From assembly GCF_000174435.1 (NCBI RefSeq), contig NZ_ACJN02000001.1, positions 795,658 through 859,657 of the forward strand: DNA of 64,000 nt, in the 5' to 3' direction. The position numbers were made by a program, and so were the translations under genes. This stretch comes from Desulfonatronospira thiodismutans ASO3-1. Its GTDB lineage: Bacteria > Desulfobacterota > Desulfovibrionia > Desulfovibrionales > Desulfonatronovibrionaceae. Shown here in pieces: positions 35,137 to 43,644 of the stretch. How positions within the stretch are numbered: the stretch's first letter is position 1; the number at the start of each line of letters is the position of its first letter. Under the pieces are notes generated by a model that saw nothing but the letters and a program-made list of their open reading frames with translations, ran no database searches and was not told the origin of the DNA.

Positions 35137-36303
35137 ATGCATGACTTGATGGATACAGAACAAGGCTTTTATTTCAAATGGCATGATTCCATACAGCAGA
35201 TACCCGGAACCGACTGGGACACTCTCACCCGGGACCTGGACACCCCTTTTCTGGACTGGGAGTGGCTGCACCTCCTGGAGGAGTCAGGTTCGGTCTCACC
35301 TGAAGCAGGCTGGCAGCCATGTCACCTCGGGCTCTACAGCAGCCACAGGCTTATTGCCGCCGCCCCTTTGTACATCAAGTACCACAGCCAGGGCGAATTT
35401 GTCTTTGATCAGCAGATTGCCCGCCTGGCAATGCGTCTAAACCGCGCCTACTATCCCAAGCTGGTGGGCATGAGTCCCTTCACCCCCCTGAAAGCATACC
35501 GGTTCCTGGTGCATCCCGGACAGGACCAGGACGCCCTGGTCCGTCTCATGCAGGAAGAAATAGAAAACTTCTGCCTCAGACACAACCTGTCCGGCGCACA
35601 TTACCACTTTGTTGACCATCCATGGATGAAACTTTTAAACACCAAAAACTTCGCTTCCTGGCTGCATCCAGGCTTTGTCTGGGAAAATCATGGTTACCGG
35701 GACTTTGACGCTTTTCTGGCCGGATTCAAGTCCAGCAGGCGCAAGAACATCAAAAAAGAACGCAGCAAACTCGCTACTCAAGGCATAAGAATTCAGGCCC
35801 TCACTGGTGATGATATTCAGCCGGAACACCTGCAAAGCATGTACAATTTCTACCTGCACACCAACCAGAAATACTTTCCCTGGAGCTGTAAATACCTGAC
35901 CCGGGAATTCTTTCTGGGACTGACCCGGGATCTGAAAAAACAGGTCCTGCTCCTGGCCGCCTTAGGTGAGGAACATCAAGAGCCTTTGGGCATGTCCATG
36001 CTCCTGTTCAGTAAAGACAGGCTCTTCGGCAGATACTGGGGAGGCATGGATAATCTGCCTTTCCTGCATTTCAGCCTGTGCTACTACGAACCTATAAACT
36101 GGGCCATCCAGCAGGGAATACAGACTTTTGACCCCGGTATGGGCGGTGAACATAAACTGCCCAGGGGATTCAGACTGGTTCCCAACTACAGCCTGCACAG
36201 AATCTTCGACCCCCAGCTTCAGCACATTCTCAGCACCTGCCTGCAGGAGGCCAATATGCATCTGCAACAAAACATGGATGAACTGAACCGGACGTTGAAT
36301 TAA
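35137..36303 (+). CDS. FemAB/DUF482-like acyltransferase (GNAT fold)
   Basis: A 388-residue protein of the peptidoglycan-recognition/biosynthesis group often annotated DUF482 or GNAT. Features are DTPFLDWEWLHLLEESGSVS at the N-terminus, GFKSSRRKNIKKERSKLATQ near residue 195, and the C-terminal FDPGMGGEHKLPRGFRLVPN, the usual family signature. These proteins carry tandem GNAT-like domains; the acceptor is not established. ATG 35137 or 35149 could be used. A Pro-rich approach region and no signal peptide suggest a cytoplasmic enzyme. It precedes the GalT-like gene by 190 bp, separated by a short MITE. Confidence 0.82.
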   Translation: MHDLMDTEQGFYFKWHDSIQQIPGTDWDTLTRDLDTPFLDWEWLHLLEESGSVSPEAGWQPCHLGLYSSHRLIAAAPLYIKYHSQGEFVFDQQIARLAMRLNRAYYPKLVGMSPFTPLKAYRFLVHPGQDQDALVRLMQEEIENFCLRHNLSGAHYHFVDHPWMKLLNTKNFASWLHPGFVWENHGYRDFDAFLAGFKSSRRKNIKKERSKLATQGIRIQALTGDDIQPEHLQSMYNFYLHTNQKYFPWSCKYLTREFFLGLTRDLKKQVLLLAALGEEHQEPLGMSMLLFSKDRLFGRYWGGMDNLPFLHFSLCYYEPINWAIQQGIQTFDPGMGGEHKLPRGFRLVPNYSLHRIFDPQLQHILSTCLQEANMHLQQNMDELNRTLN

Positions 36304-36401
36304 CAATGCACTGCCTGGTTTTATTTTTTTAAAAATATCAATACAGTATTGACCAAACCTCTGTTCCAGCCTAAACTCGGGACATTACAATAAGTTAATC
36401 G

Positions 36402-36466
36402 GTAGCCATTCAGGGGGCCTCGTTATTGATTACTGGAACCAGGCATCCCCTGAATGGTTACGTTAC
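36402..36466. mobile_element. Short IS66-like MITE, 65 bp
   Basis: It starts GTAGCCATTCAGGGGG and ends CCCCTGAATGGTTACGTTAC. GTTAATCG flanks it exactly on both sides (36394-36401, 36467-36474). The interior is the reverse complement of that in the copy at 13884-13947. It sits 28 bp before the GalT-like ATG. Confidence 0.88.
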
Positions 36467-36493
36467 GTTAATCGAACAAGGCAGGAGGAGAGT

Positions 36494-37549
36494 ATGGCCG
36501 GGATAGAATTCAAAGTCCATCACCAGCAGTCGCTTTTTCATAATCCCTTCCAGGACATGCAGCTCACTACTCAGGACCTGGAGGTCCGCACAGACCCCCT
36601 TACCGGGCATCAGAGCGTGCTCAACACCGGACTGGAAGGCAAGGCTCAGATCCTGTTTCCCGACACTGACTATGAGTACCTGGAGCAAAGAGGCCAAGAA
36701 ACCGCCCGGACCTGCTTTTTATGTCCTAAAGACTGGAAAAAGAACACCCCGGCCTACCCGGAGGAATTTCTGCCCCAAGGCAGACTGGAACACGGCCAGG
36801 CTGCACTTTTTCCCAACCTTTTTCCCATCGGCGCATATCACAGTGTAATCAGGCTGGGGGACAAACATCTGCGCAAGCTGAATGATTTTCCGGTGCAGCT
36901 GCTGGCAGACGGCTTTAGCGTGGCCCTGGACTTCGTGCGCAAATGCCACGGTTATGATCCAGAGATGCGCTATGCCACTCTTAACGCCAACTACCTTTTT
37001 CCGGCGGGAGCCAGCCTGGTGCATCCCCATTTCCAAATAATAAACAGCCCCACGCCAAGCACCCATCATGAACTCATACTGCAAAAATGCGCCCGGTATC
37101 ATGAGCAGCACAACAGCTGCTTCTGGGATGACCTGCTGCAGCAGGAAAAGGCCCGGGATGAGCGCTGGATAGGAACCACTGGAAACGCCTGCTGGATTAC
37201 CGCTTTCGCACCCATGGGCTACAATGAAATCCAGGTCGTCTGGCCGGACAGGCAGAACTTTCTGCAGTGGACCCACCAGGACGTACAGGACCTGGCCCGG
37301 GGCCTAAACCATGTATTTAACGTCTGGCATGAAATGAGCCTTTCCACCTTCAATTTCACCTGTTTCAGCGCACCTCTGGACCAGGACAGCCCGCATTTCT
37401 GCTGCATGATGCGCCTGGTGAACAGGCAAAACGTAGCCCCGCATCACAGGACGGATGATTATTTTTTCCAAAAGCTCATGCAGAACGAACTGATTCTGAA
37501 CAGACCGGAAAACATGGCCCGGAAGATGCGTGAAGCCTTTAGCTCATAA
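36494..37549 (+). CDS. GalT-like HIT superfamily protein (DUF4922-like)
   Basis: A 351-residue protein with the two-half HIT fold of nucleotide-sugar uridylyl/adenylyl transferases. CFLCPKDWKK near residue 74 looks like half of a metal-binding site. The catalytic motif is ASLVHPHFQI near 177 (H-P-H-F-Q, as in GalT/FHIT families), and TGNACWITAFAPMGYNEIQV lies in the C-terminal half. It could be a galactose-1-phosphate uridylyltransferase relative or an AMP-type phosphorylase; I cannot tell which nucleotide it uses. Ribosome site GGCAGGAGGAG precedes the ATG. The MntA gene's open frame overlaps its 3' end but the likely MntA ATG is 19 bp downstream. Confidence 0.75.
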   Translation: MAGIEFKVHHQQSLFHNPFQDMQLTTQDLEVRTDPLTGHQSVLNTGLEGKAQILFPDTDYEYLEQRGQETARTCFLCPKDWKKNTPAYPEEFLPQGRLEHGQAALFPNLFPIGAYHSVIRLGDKHLRKLNDFPVQLLADGFSVALDFVRKCHGYDPEMRYATLNANYLFPAGASLVHPHFQIINSPTPSTHHELILQKCARYHEQHNSCFWDDLLQQEKARDERWIGTTGNACWITAFAPMGYNEIQVVWPDRQNFLQWTHQDVQDLARGLNHVFNVWHEMSLSTFNFTCFSAPLDQDSPHFCCMMRLVNRQNVAPHHRTDDYFFQKLMQNELILNRPENMARKMREAFSS

Positions 37550-37568
37550 TTGCCCTTGTGAAAAATCA

Positions 37569-37961
37569 ATGCCTGATAAATATCAATTCAAACAGATCAT
37601 AGAACATGTAAGGCAGGATGAAAGAATCCTGGCCCTTTACCTTATGGGCAGCGCTGCAACAGGAAAAATGCGTCCGGACAGCGATGTTGACCTGGCGCTT
37701 CTGGTCAAAGATCCCAAGTTATTTAGCGACATGGACCGCCTGCACCTGGCCGGGGACCTGGCCTTTATGACAGGATTGATGCTGGATATAGGAGAAATAA
37801 GCTCCCGCAATCTGGTTTACGCAAAGGAGGCCCTTTTGACAGGACAAAGAATTTTTGTCCGGGATAAATCCGAAGCTGACTTGAAAGCCTGCACACTCCT
37901 GGGAATGTACATTGTCTTCAACGAAGAAAGACAGGAGGTGCTCCGCGCCTATGAATCATGA
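37569..37961 (+). CDS. mntA: MNT-type nucleotidyltransferase antitoxin (MntA)
   Basis: A 130-residue minimal nucleotidyltransferase. YLMGSAATGKMRPDSDVDLA near residue 24 carries the GS-x-x-x-G and D-x-D catalytic signature. In HEPN/MNT modules this enzyme adds AMP residues to the HepT toxin and so neutralises it. The frame is open upstream to 37530, but ATG 37569 gives the usual length and N-terminus (MPDKYQFKQIIEHVRQDERI). Its last 11 bases overlap hepT, the normal arrangement for this module. Confidence 0.9.
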   Translation: MPDKYQFKQIIEHVRQDERILALYLMGSAATGKMRPDSDVDLALLVKDPKLFSDMDRLHLAGDLAFMTGLMLDIGEISSRNLVYAKEALLTGQRIFVRDKSEADLKACTLLGMYIVFNEERQEVLRAYES

Positions 37962-38364
37962 TGATATCACCCGGAACAAGGCAGCCATAATCGAACGCAG
38001 CTTACGCAGGATGAAAGAAGAATACAACCTGGACTCGGACTTAAAACAGCAGACGCACATTGATGCCCTGATTCTGAATTTGGAACGGGCCTGCCAGGCG
38101 GCCATCGATCTTGCCATGCACCTTGTGGCCGAAAAGCACCTGGGCATGCCTCAAAGCAGTGCCGATGCTTTCAGGCTCCTTTTCAAAAGCGGCATCATCT
38201 CGGAACAGACCGCCCGGAGTATGATTTCCATGACCGGATTCAGAAATGTGGCTATCCATGAATACCAGAGCTTGAATATGAATATTGTCAGATCCATTGC
38301 CAGTGAAAAATGGATATCCCTGGTTGATTTCTGCCAAGAACTGGGTTTGAAAATAAAGCCGTAA
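37951..38364 (+). CDS. hepT: HepT-like HEPN ribonuclease toxin
   Basis: A 137-residue HEPN protein. The ribonuclease motif R-x4-H-x-Y is intact (GFRNVAIHEYQS, near residue 98). The helical rest (ERACQAAIDLAMHLVAEKHL) matches DUF86/HepT toxins, which cleave RNA (tRNA in some cases) when not AMPylated by MntA. ATG 37951 is chosen because it gives the typical MNHDDITRNKAAIIERSLRR start and overlaps mntA by 11 bp. It sits 24 bp before the giant helicase gene, and the pair could protect that locus. Confidence 0.9.
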   Translation: MNHDDITRNKAAIIERSLRRMKEEYNLDSDLKQQTHIDALILNLERACQAAIDLAMHLVAEKHLGMPQSSADAFRLLFKSGIISEQTARSMISMTGFRNVAIHEYQSLNMNIVRSIASEKWISLVDFCQELGLKIKP

Positions 38365-38388
38365 TGCTTGCCGGGGGTATCATGAAAA

Positions 38389-41300
38389 TTGACAACTCTA
38401 ACCCGGGAAAAAATTATTGACTTGACCCTTTCCAGGGAGTTTCAAAATATTGTGGTCCTGGATCTGGAGATTCATCCGGAAAGGAAGACCCTGATCAAAA
38501 TCGGGGCCACAGGACCCGGATGGCAGCCCAGGCTGGCCTTTCAGGGAAATTTCAGGGCCGACGAAGCCCTGTCCAGGCTGGAACAGTCCTTCGGCAGAGC
38601 TTCATTTATGCTGGGGCACAATATTATCGGTCATGACCTGCCCTGGCTGCGCAAACATTTCCCGGAATTTTCCCTATTAAAGCTGCCTGCCCTGGACACC
38701 CTGCACCTCTCCCCCCTGGCCTTTCCCAAAAATCCCTACCACCACTTAGTCAAGGACTACAAGCTGGTGCGTACGGCAAAAAACGATCCCATCCAGGACT
38801 GTGCCCAGGCCGAGCTTGTCTTCCAGGACGAAATTCAGGCCTTTCAGGCCCTGCCCCGGGAACAGCTGATATTTTACGGCACACTGATGCACAGGTCCCA
38901 TCCTGAAAGCGGCCTGGGGCATTTTTTCGCAGTCCTGGCCGGGGCAGACCTCAAGGACAAAGAGTGGTGCAAATCCTTCTGGGAAGAAAACGCCGGGGGG
39001 CATGCCTGCGTCAGCCATGCACAGTCCGCCTTTGAGACCCTCTGGGATGACAGCCGGGAATCCTGCTCCCTGGCCTATATCCTGGCCTGGCTGCAGGTGT
39101 CCGGGAGCAACTCGGTTCTTCCCACCTGGGTCTGGAAACGCCATGCTGCAATCCCGGGCATTCTGCGCTCCCTGCGCGAGACTCCCTGCAGCGACCCTGC
39201 CTGCAGCTACTGCAGCAGCGCCTTTGATTACCGGGCACAGCTGCAGCGCTACTTCGGATACCCCGACTACCTGCCGGTGAAGGACGAGGACCCGCCCCTG
39301 CAGAGACTGGTTGTGGAGACGCTGATCCGGGGCAACGACTGCCTGGCCGTGCTGCCCACTGGCGCGGGCAAATCACTGTGCTACCAGCTTCCGGCCCTGA
39401 TGAAGGCCGAACAGGGCAAGAGACTGAGCATCATTGTCTCGCCACTGCAGTCCCTTATGAAGGACCAGGTGGACGGGCTCCTGCGCAAGGGCATACTGCA
39501 GGGCTGCACCATCAATTCCACCCTGACCCTGCTGGAACGCTCCCAGGCCCTGGAAGGCATCCGCATGGGGGACCTGGACCTGGTGTGGATATCCCCGGAA
39601 CAGCTTCGAAACACCACGGTCAAGGATGCCCTGCGCTCCAGGGAAATCGCCATGGTCATCATGGACGAGGCCCATTGCTTTTCCAAGTGGGGCCACGACT
39701 TTCGCCCCGACTATCTGGCCCTGGCCTCGTTTCTGGATGAAATATGCCCCGGACCGCCCCACCCCGAACCCCAGATCGCCTGCTTCACGGCCACGGCCAA
39801 AAAGGACGTGGTGGACGAAATCCTGGACTACTTCAGAAATGAAATGGGCCGGGACCTGGTCCTTTTCCAGGGCGGGCACGAGCGCTCCAACCTGCGCTTT
39901 GACGTCATCCCCTGCGCTGAACCGGAAAAGACCCAGCGCATGCACTCTATTCTGCAAAGCGTCCTGGTCGACAAGGAAGACGGCGGAGGAATAGTCTTCG
40001 CCTCCACCCGCAGAAAAACAAAAGAGTACGCCGAGGCCCTGGAACATATGGGCTGGAACGTGGAATACTACCACGCCGGGCGCACCCCGGAAGAGAGGAC
40101 CTCGGTGCAGGAAAGGTTTCTGGCAGGTGAAATCCAGGTCATAGTGGCCACCAACGCCTTCGGCATGGGGGTGGACAAGCCCGATGTCCGGGTGGTCATT
40201 CATGCCTCGGCCCCGGGTTCACTGGAAAACTACCTGCAGGAGGCCGGACGGGCCGGCCGGGATCATCGTCCTGCTGTCTGCTGCCTGCTGTTCGACCCTG
40301 ATGATCTGGACACCCAGTTCGAACTCTGCCGGGCCTCGGAAATATCCGCCCGGGACATCAGGTCCATGTACGGCGGACTCAAAAGCCTGGCCTCTTCCAG
40401 AAACAACCCGGACATGGTCATGACTTCCGGGGAGCTCCTGGCCAGCGAGGAGTTCGAAGAATACGGTTTCGACACCCTGGACTCCCATGAACCCATGGCC
40501 GACACCAAGGTGCGTACCGCCCTGTCCTGGCTGGAGCGCCGGGGCAAGATCAGGCGCGGAGACAACAAGACCACCGCCATCCAGGGTCGTCTGCTGGTCA
40601 AGGACAAAGAGGAAGCCCTGAAAATAATGGGCGGCCTGAACCTTTCGCCGTCAGAGCACGCCCTGTGGATGGCCCTGCTGGACATAATCATGCAGGCTGA
40701 CCCTAAGGAACTTTTAAACACAGACATGCTCTCCGCCAGACTGGGAGCGGAACCGGATCGCATCCTGCGCAGCCTGGGAGCCATGCGCCAGGCCCGGATA
40801 CTTAACCATGACCTGAACATGACCGCTTACCTGCGAAAAGGCATCCAGGATGACTCCCGGTCCCGCCTCAGGGAATACCTGGGGCTGGAGGAAAGCCTGT
40901 TCGCCCTCATGGAGGAGGACGAACCCGATGCCCGGGCCGGGGTCGTGTACAACATGCCCCTGCGCCCGGTTTGCCAGAGGCTCAAGGAACGCGGACATAC
41001 AGAAGCTGCTCCTGCAAAACTGCTGCATATCCTCAAACTCCTGGTGGATGAAAAGCTCTTGCGTCTGCATCAGCTCTCCCAGAACTCCTACCAGGTAATC
41101 CTGCAGCATGAATGGGACCGGATCAGGCAGCACGCATCCAGGCGCAACCAGTCGGCCAGGGTACTGCTGGTTTTTTTGCTGGACAGGATCGACACCGGGG
41201 TAAGCGGCAAAGACCTGCTGGTTTCCTTTCGCACCGGAGAGGCGGAAAACGCTCTGCGCGCAAACATGATCACGGCCCACTTGAGCGATCACCCCTCATT

Positions 41301-43497
41301 GTGCCGGCAGGGCCTGAGCGCCCTGCACCACTGCCGGGCCGTATGTCTGCAGAACGGCCTGTCCATCATCCGCCCGGCCATGAGCATCAGCGTAACCGAT
41401 CCCAAAGGACGGTTCAGCCCCGGGGACTATCTTTCCCTGTCCTTATTCTACAGGCAAAAAATCGCCCAGGTGCACATCATGGGCCGCTTTGCCGAACTGG
41501 GCGCTGTATTCGACGGCATAAGCCAGGCCCTGCGCTTTGTCCGCGATTACTTTCAAAAAAGCCGCACCGCTTTTGTGGCCGAGCACCTCCAGGACCGCAG
41601 GGACATCCTGGAACTGCCTGTCACCAGGGAGCAGCACGCAGCCATTCTGGAGAAACTCAGTTCAGTGCAGCGGGGTATAGTGGAGGCCCCGGCCGAAAAA
41701 AACATGCTGGTGGTGGCCGGCCCAGGCTCCGGCAAGACCAGGGTCATCGTGCACCGCATGGCCTATCTCATCAAAGTCCTCAAGGTACGCCCCTACAGGA
41801 TCCTGGCCGTGGCCTTCAACAGAAGCGCTGTGGCTGAAATGCGCCGCCGCCTCAAGGACCTGCTGGGTAAAAGCGGTGCCGGAGTCAAGATCCACACCTA
41901 CCACAGCATGGCCATGTCCATAACCGGGCATTCACTGGCCGGCAAAGGCGGCGATACATCAGTGTTCCAGGGAATTCTCCAGGAAGCTGTGGACTACCTG
42001 GACGGAACCAGCACCCAGGAAGACGGTTCCGCCCTGCACTGGCGGGACAGGCTGCTGGGCATTCAACACATCCTGGTGGACGAATACCAGGATATAAATG
42101 ACCTGGAGTACCAGCTTATCTCCCTTCTGGCCGGCCGAAACGAAGATGAACAGAGCCCGCGTCCGTCCATGCTGGCCGTGGGGGACGCAGACCAGAACAT
42201 CTATTCTTTTCAGGGTGCAAATGTACGCTTCATCCAGCGTTTTGCACAGGAGTACCAGGCGGAAATAGTGCACATGGTGCACAACTACCGCTCTCTGCCT
42301 CCGGTGACCCTGGCTGCCAATGCCCTGATCCGCCACAACCAGGACCGCATGAACACGCCTCCGGTGGAAGCGGTGCGCAAGGACAAAGCCGAACCCGTGG
42401 GGATGATCATGGCCGGGTCCAGGGAAGCCATGCTCAAGGCAGCTCTTGACCAGGCCCGGCGACTTATGGTCCAGGATGGACTGTCCCCAGAGGACATCTG
42501 CATCCTGTGCCGCACCAACCAGGAGGTCTTCGCCCTGGCCAACCTGGCCAGGCACGCCGGCATGGAGCTAAGCCTCATGCGCCGCAGAAACATTTCCCTG
42601 CCCCTGGTGCGCGAGGTACATGAAATCATGGACCTGCTCATGCGCTGTCCCGGCAGCCTGTGTACAGGAAGCGAGGTTTATGACCTGGTCATGCACCTGA
42701 TGGTTGAAAGCAGCGCCCGCAGCCGGCTCTGGCTGTACCACCTGGAAATCATGGCCCGGGATTACCGGGATGAATGCGGCTCCATGCGCAGACCTGTGTA
42801 TGAGTTCTGCGAGCATGTCTGGGATTCATCCAGGGACTTGCGCCGCATGGAAAGCCGCTCTCCCGGCGCTCTCCGGGCGGGCACCATGCACGGGGCCAAG
42901 GGGCTGGAGTTTCCGGCGGTGATTCTGGCAGGCACCCCGGGGGACCGGGAAAGCCCGGAAGAGGAGCGCAGGCTTTATTACGTGGGCATGACCCGGGCCA
43001 GGGACAGGCTGGTACTCTGCTGCGGTCCGGATCATCCCTTTGCCCCGGAGATTCTTGCCGCCGGACCAGAAGCGGTGAGCAGAATTTCCTGCGACATTGC
43101 GTTGACCCCGGTTGAACAGAACCTGGCCCGGGAAGAACTCTGGGAGATGTCCCCGGAACATGTCATCCTGTCCTACCCGGCCTGGGACAACATCCACGGG
43201 GAGACCACTGCAGCCATTGATGCCCTGCAGGATAACCCGGGAAAGGAGTTCACCTTTCTGCCCTGGGCAAACAGGTATCTTGTCTGCACCGCAGGTGTTC
43301 CAGTCACCGCCCTGTCGGACAGGGGCAGCAGAATATACGAAAACTACCTGTCCCGGGGCTTCAGGGTAAAGCAGGTCATCTTCCTGGCCGCCCTGCACCG
43401 CAAGGCCTCCCAGGAAGACCAGACCCTGAAAGAACTGCGCTGTTCTTCATGGTACGTGCCCCTTTTTCAGGTAGTCTGGAGCAGATGCCAGGATTAA
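38389..43497 (+). CDS. Giant exonuclease-RecQ-UvrD helicase fusion
   Basis: A 1702-residue DNA enzyme with three catalytic modules. Residues 15-165: DnaQ-like 3'-5' exonuclease (VVLDLEIHP, MLGHNIIGHDLPWL, AQAELVF). Residues 290-750: RecQ-type helicase, with Walker A LPTGAGKSLCYQLPAL near 322, MDEAHCFSKWGHDFRPDY near 424, QEAGRAGRDHRPAVCC near 615, and a winged-helix part. Residues 1090-1640: UvrD/PcrA-type helicase, with VVAGPGSGKTRVIVHR near 1108, DEYQDINDLEYQL, VGDADQNIYSFQGANV, GAKGLEFPAVIL near 1504 and YYVGMTRARDR. All nucleotide motifs look intact. The start is a TTG at 38389 (MTTLTREKIIDL); an ATG at 38382 is out of frame. Likely a repair or anti-recombination machine; a defence role is conceivable. 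Confidence 0.88.
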   Translation: MTTLTREKIIDLTLSREFQNIVVLDLEIHPERKTLIKIGATGPGWQPRLAFQGNFRADEALSRLEQSFGRASFMLGHNIIGHDLPWLRKHFPEFSLLKLPALDTLHLSPLAFPKNPYHHLVKDYKLVRTAKNDPIQDCAQAELVFQDEIQAFQALPREQLIFYGTLMHRSHPESGLGHFFAVLAGADLKDKEWCKSFWEENAGGHACVSHAQSAFETLWDDSRESCSLAYILAWLQVSGSNSVLPTWVWKRHAAIPGILRSLRETPCSDPACSYCSSAFDYRAQLQRYFGYPDYLPVKDEDPPLQRLVVETLIRGNDCLAVLPTGAGKSLCYQLPALMKAEQGKRLSIIVSPLQSLMKDQVDGLLRKGILQGCTINSTLTLLERSQALEGIRMGDLDLVWISPEQLRNTTVKDALRSREIAMVIMDEAHCFSKWGHDFRPDYLALASFLDEICPGPPHPEPQIACFTATAKKDVVDEILDYFRNEMGRDLVLFQGGHERSNLRFDVIPCAEPEKTQRMHSILQSVLVDKEDGGGIVFASTRRKTKEYAEALEHMGWNVEYYHAGRTPEERTSVQERFLAGEIQVIVATNAFGMGVDKPDVRVVIHASAPGSLENYLQEAGRAGRDHRPAVCCLLFDPDDLDTQFELCRASEISARDIRSMYGGLKSLASSRNNPDMVMTSGELLASEEFEEYGFDTLDSHEPMADTKVRTALSWLERRGKIRRGDNKTTAIQGRLLVKDKEEALKIMGGLNLSPSEHALWMALLDIIMQADPKELLNTDMLSARLGAEPDRILRSLGAMRQARILNHDLNMTAYLRKGIQDDSRSRLREYLGLEESLFALMEEDEPDARAGVVYNMPLRPVCQRLKERGHTEAAPAKLLHILKLLVDEKLLRLHQLSQNSYQVILQHEWDRIRQHASRRNQSARVLLVFLLDRIDTGVSGKDLLVSFRTGEAENALRANMITAHLSDHPSLCRQGLSALHHCRAVCLQNGLSIIRPAMSISVTDPKGRFSPGDYLSLSLFYRQKIAQVHIMGRFAELGAVFDGISQALRFVRDYFQKSRTAFVAEHLQDRRDILELPVTREQHAAILEKLSSVQRGIVEAPAEKNMLVVAGPGSGKTRVIVHRMAYLIKVLKVRPYRILAVAFNRSAVAEMRRRLKDLLGKSGAGVKIHTYHSMAMSITGHSLAGKGGDTSVFQGILQEAVDYLDGTSTQEDGSALHWRDRLLGIQHILVDEYQDINDLEYQLISLLAGRNEDEQSPRPSMLAVGDADQNIYSFQGANVRFIQRFAQEYQAEIVHMVHNYRSLPPVTLAANALIRHNQDRMNTPPVEAVRKDKAEPVGMIMAGSREAMLKAALDQARRLMVQDGLSPEDICILCRTNQEVFALANLARHAGMELSLMRRRNISLPLVREVHEIMDLLMRCPGSLCTGSEVYDLVMHLMVESSARSRLWLYHLEIMARDYRDECGSMRRPVYEFCEHVWDSSRDLRRMESRSPGALRAGTMHGAKGLEFPAVILAGTPGDRESPEEERRLYYVGMTRARDRLVLCCGPDHPFAPEILAAGPEAVSRISCDIALTPVEQNLAREELWEMSPEHVILSYPAWDNIHGETTAAIDALQDNPGKEFTFLPWANRYLVCTAGVPVTALSDRGSRIYENYLSRGFRVKQVIFLAALHRKASQEDQTLKELRCSSWYVPLFQVVWSRCQD

Positions 43498-43644
43498 AAC
43501 CCGGCCCGATACAGTGCAGACATCACGGCATTAAACCCTATTGCTCATCTTTTTTTGTTGTTTTTTTTATTGACCGTGGCAGATTTTGGAAATATTAACT
43601 TTCAATAAAGATAATGCAGAGACTTTAAAGCAAGGAATAAAGTC

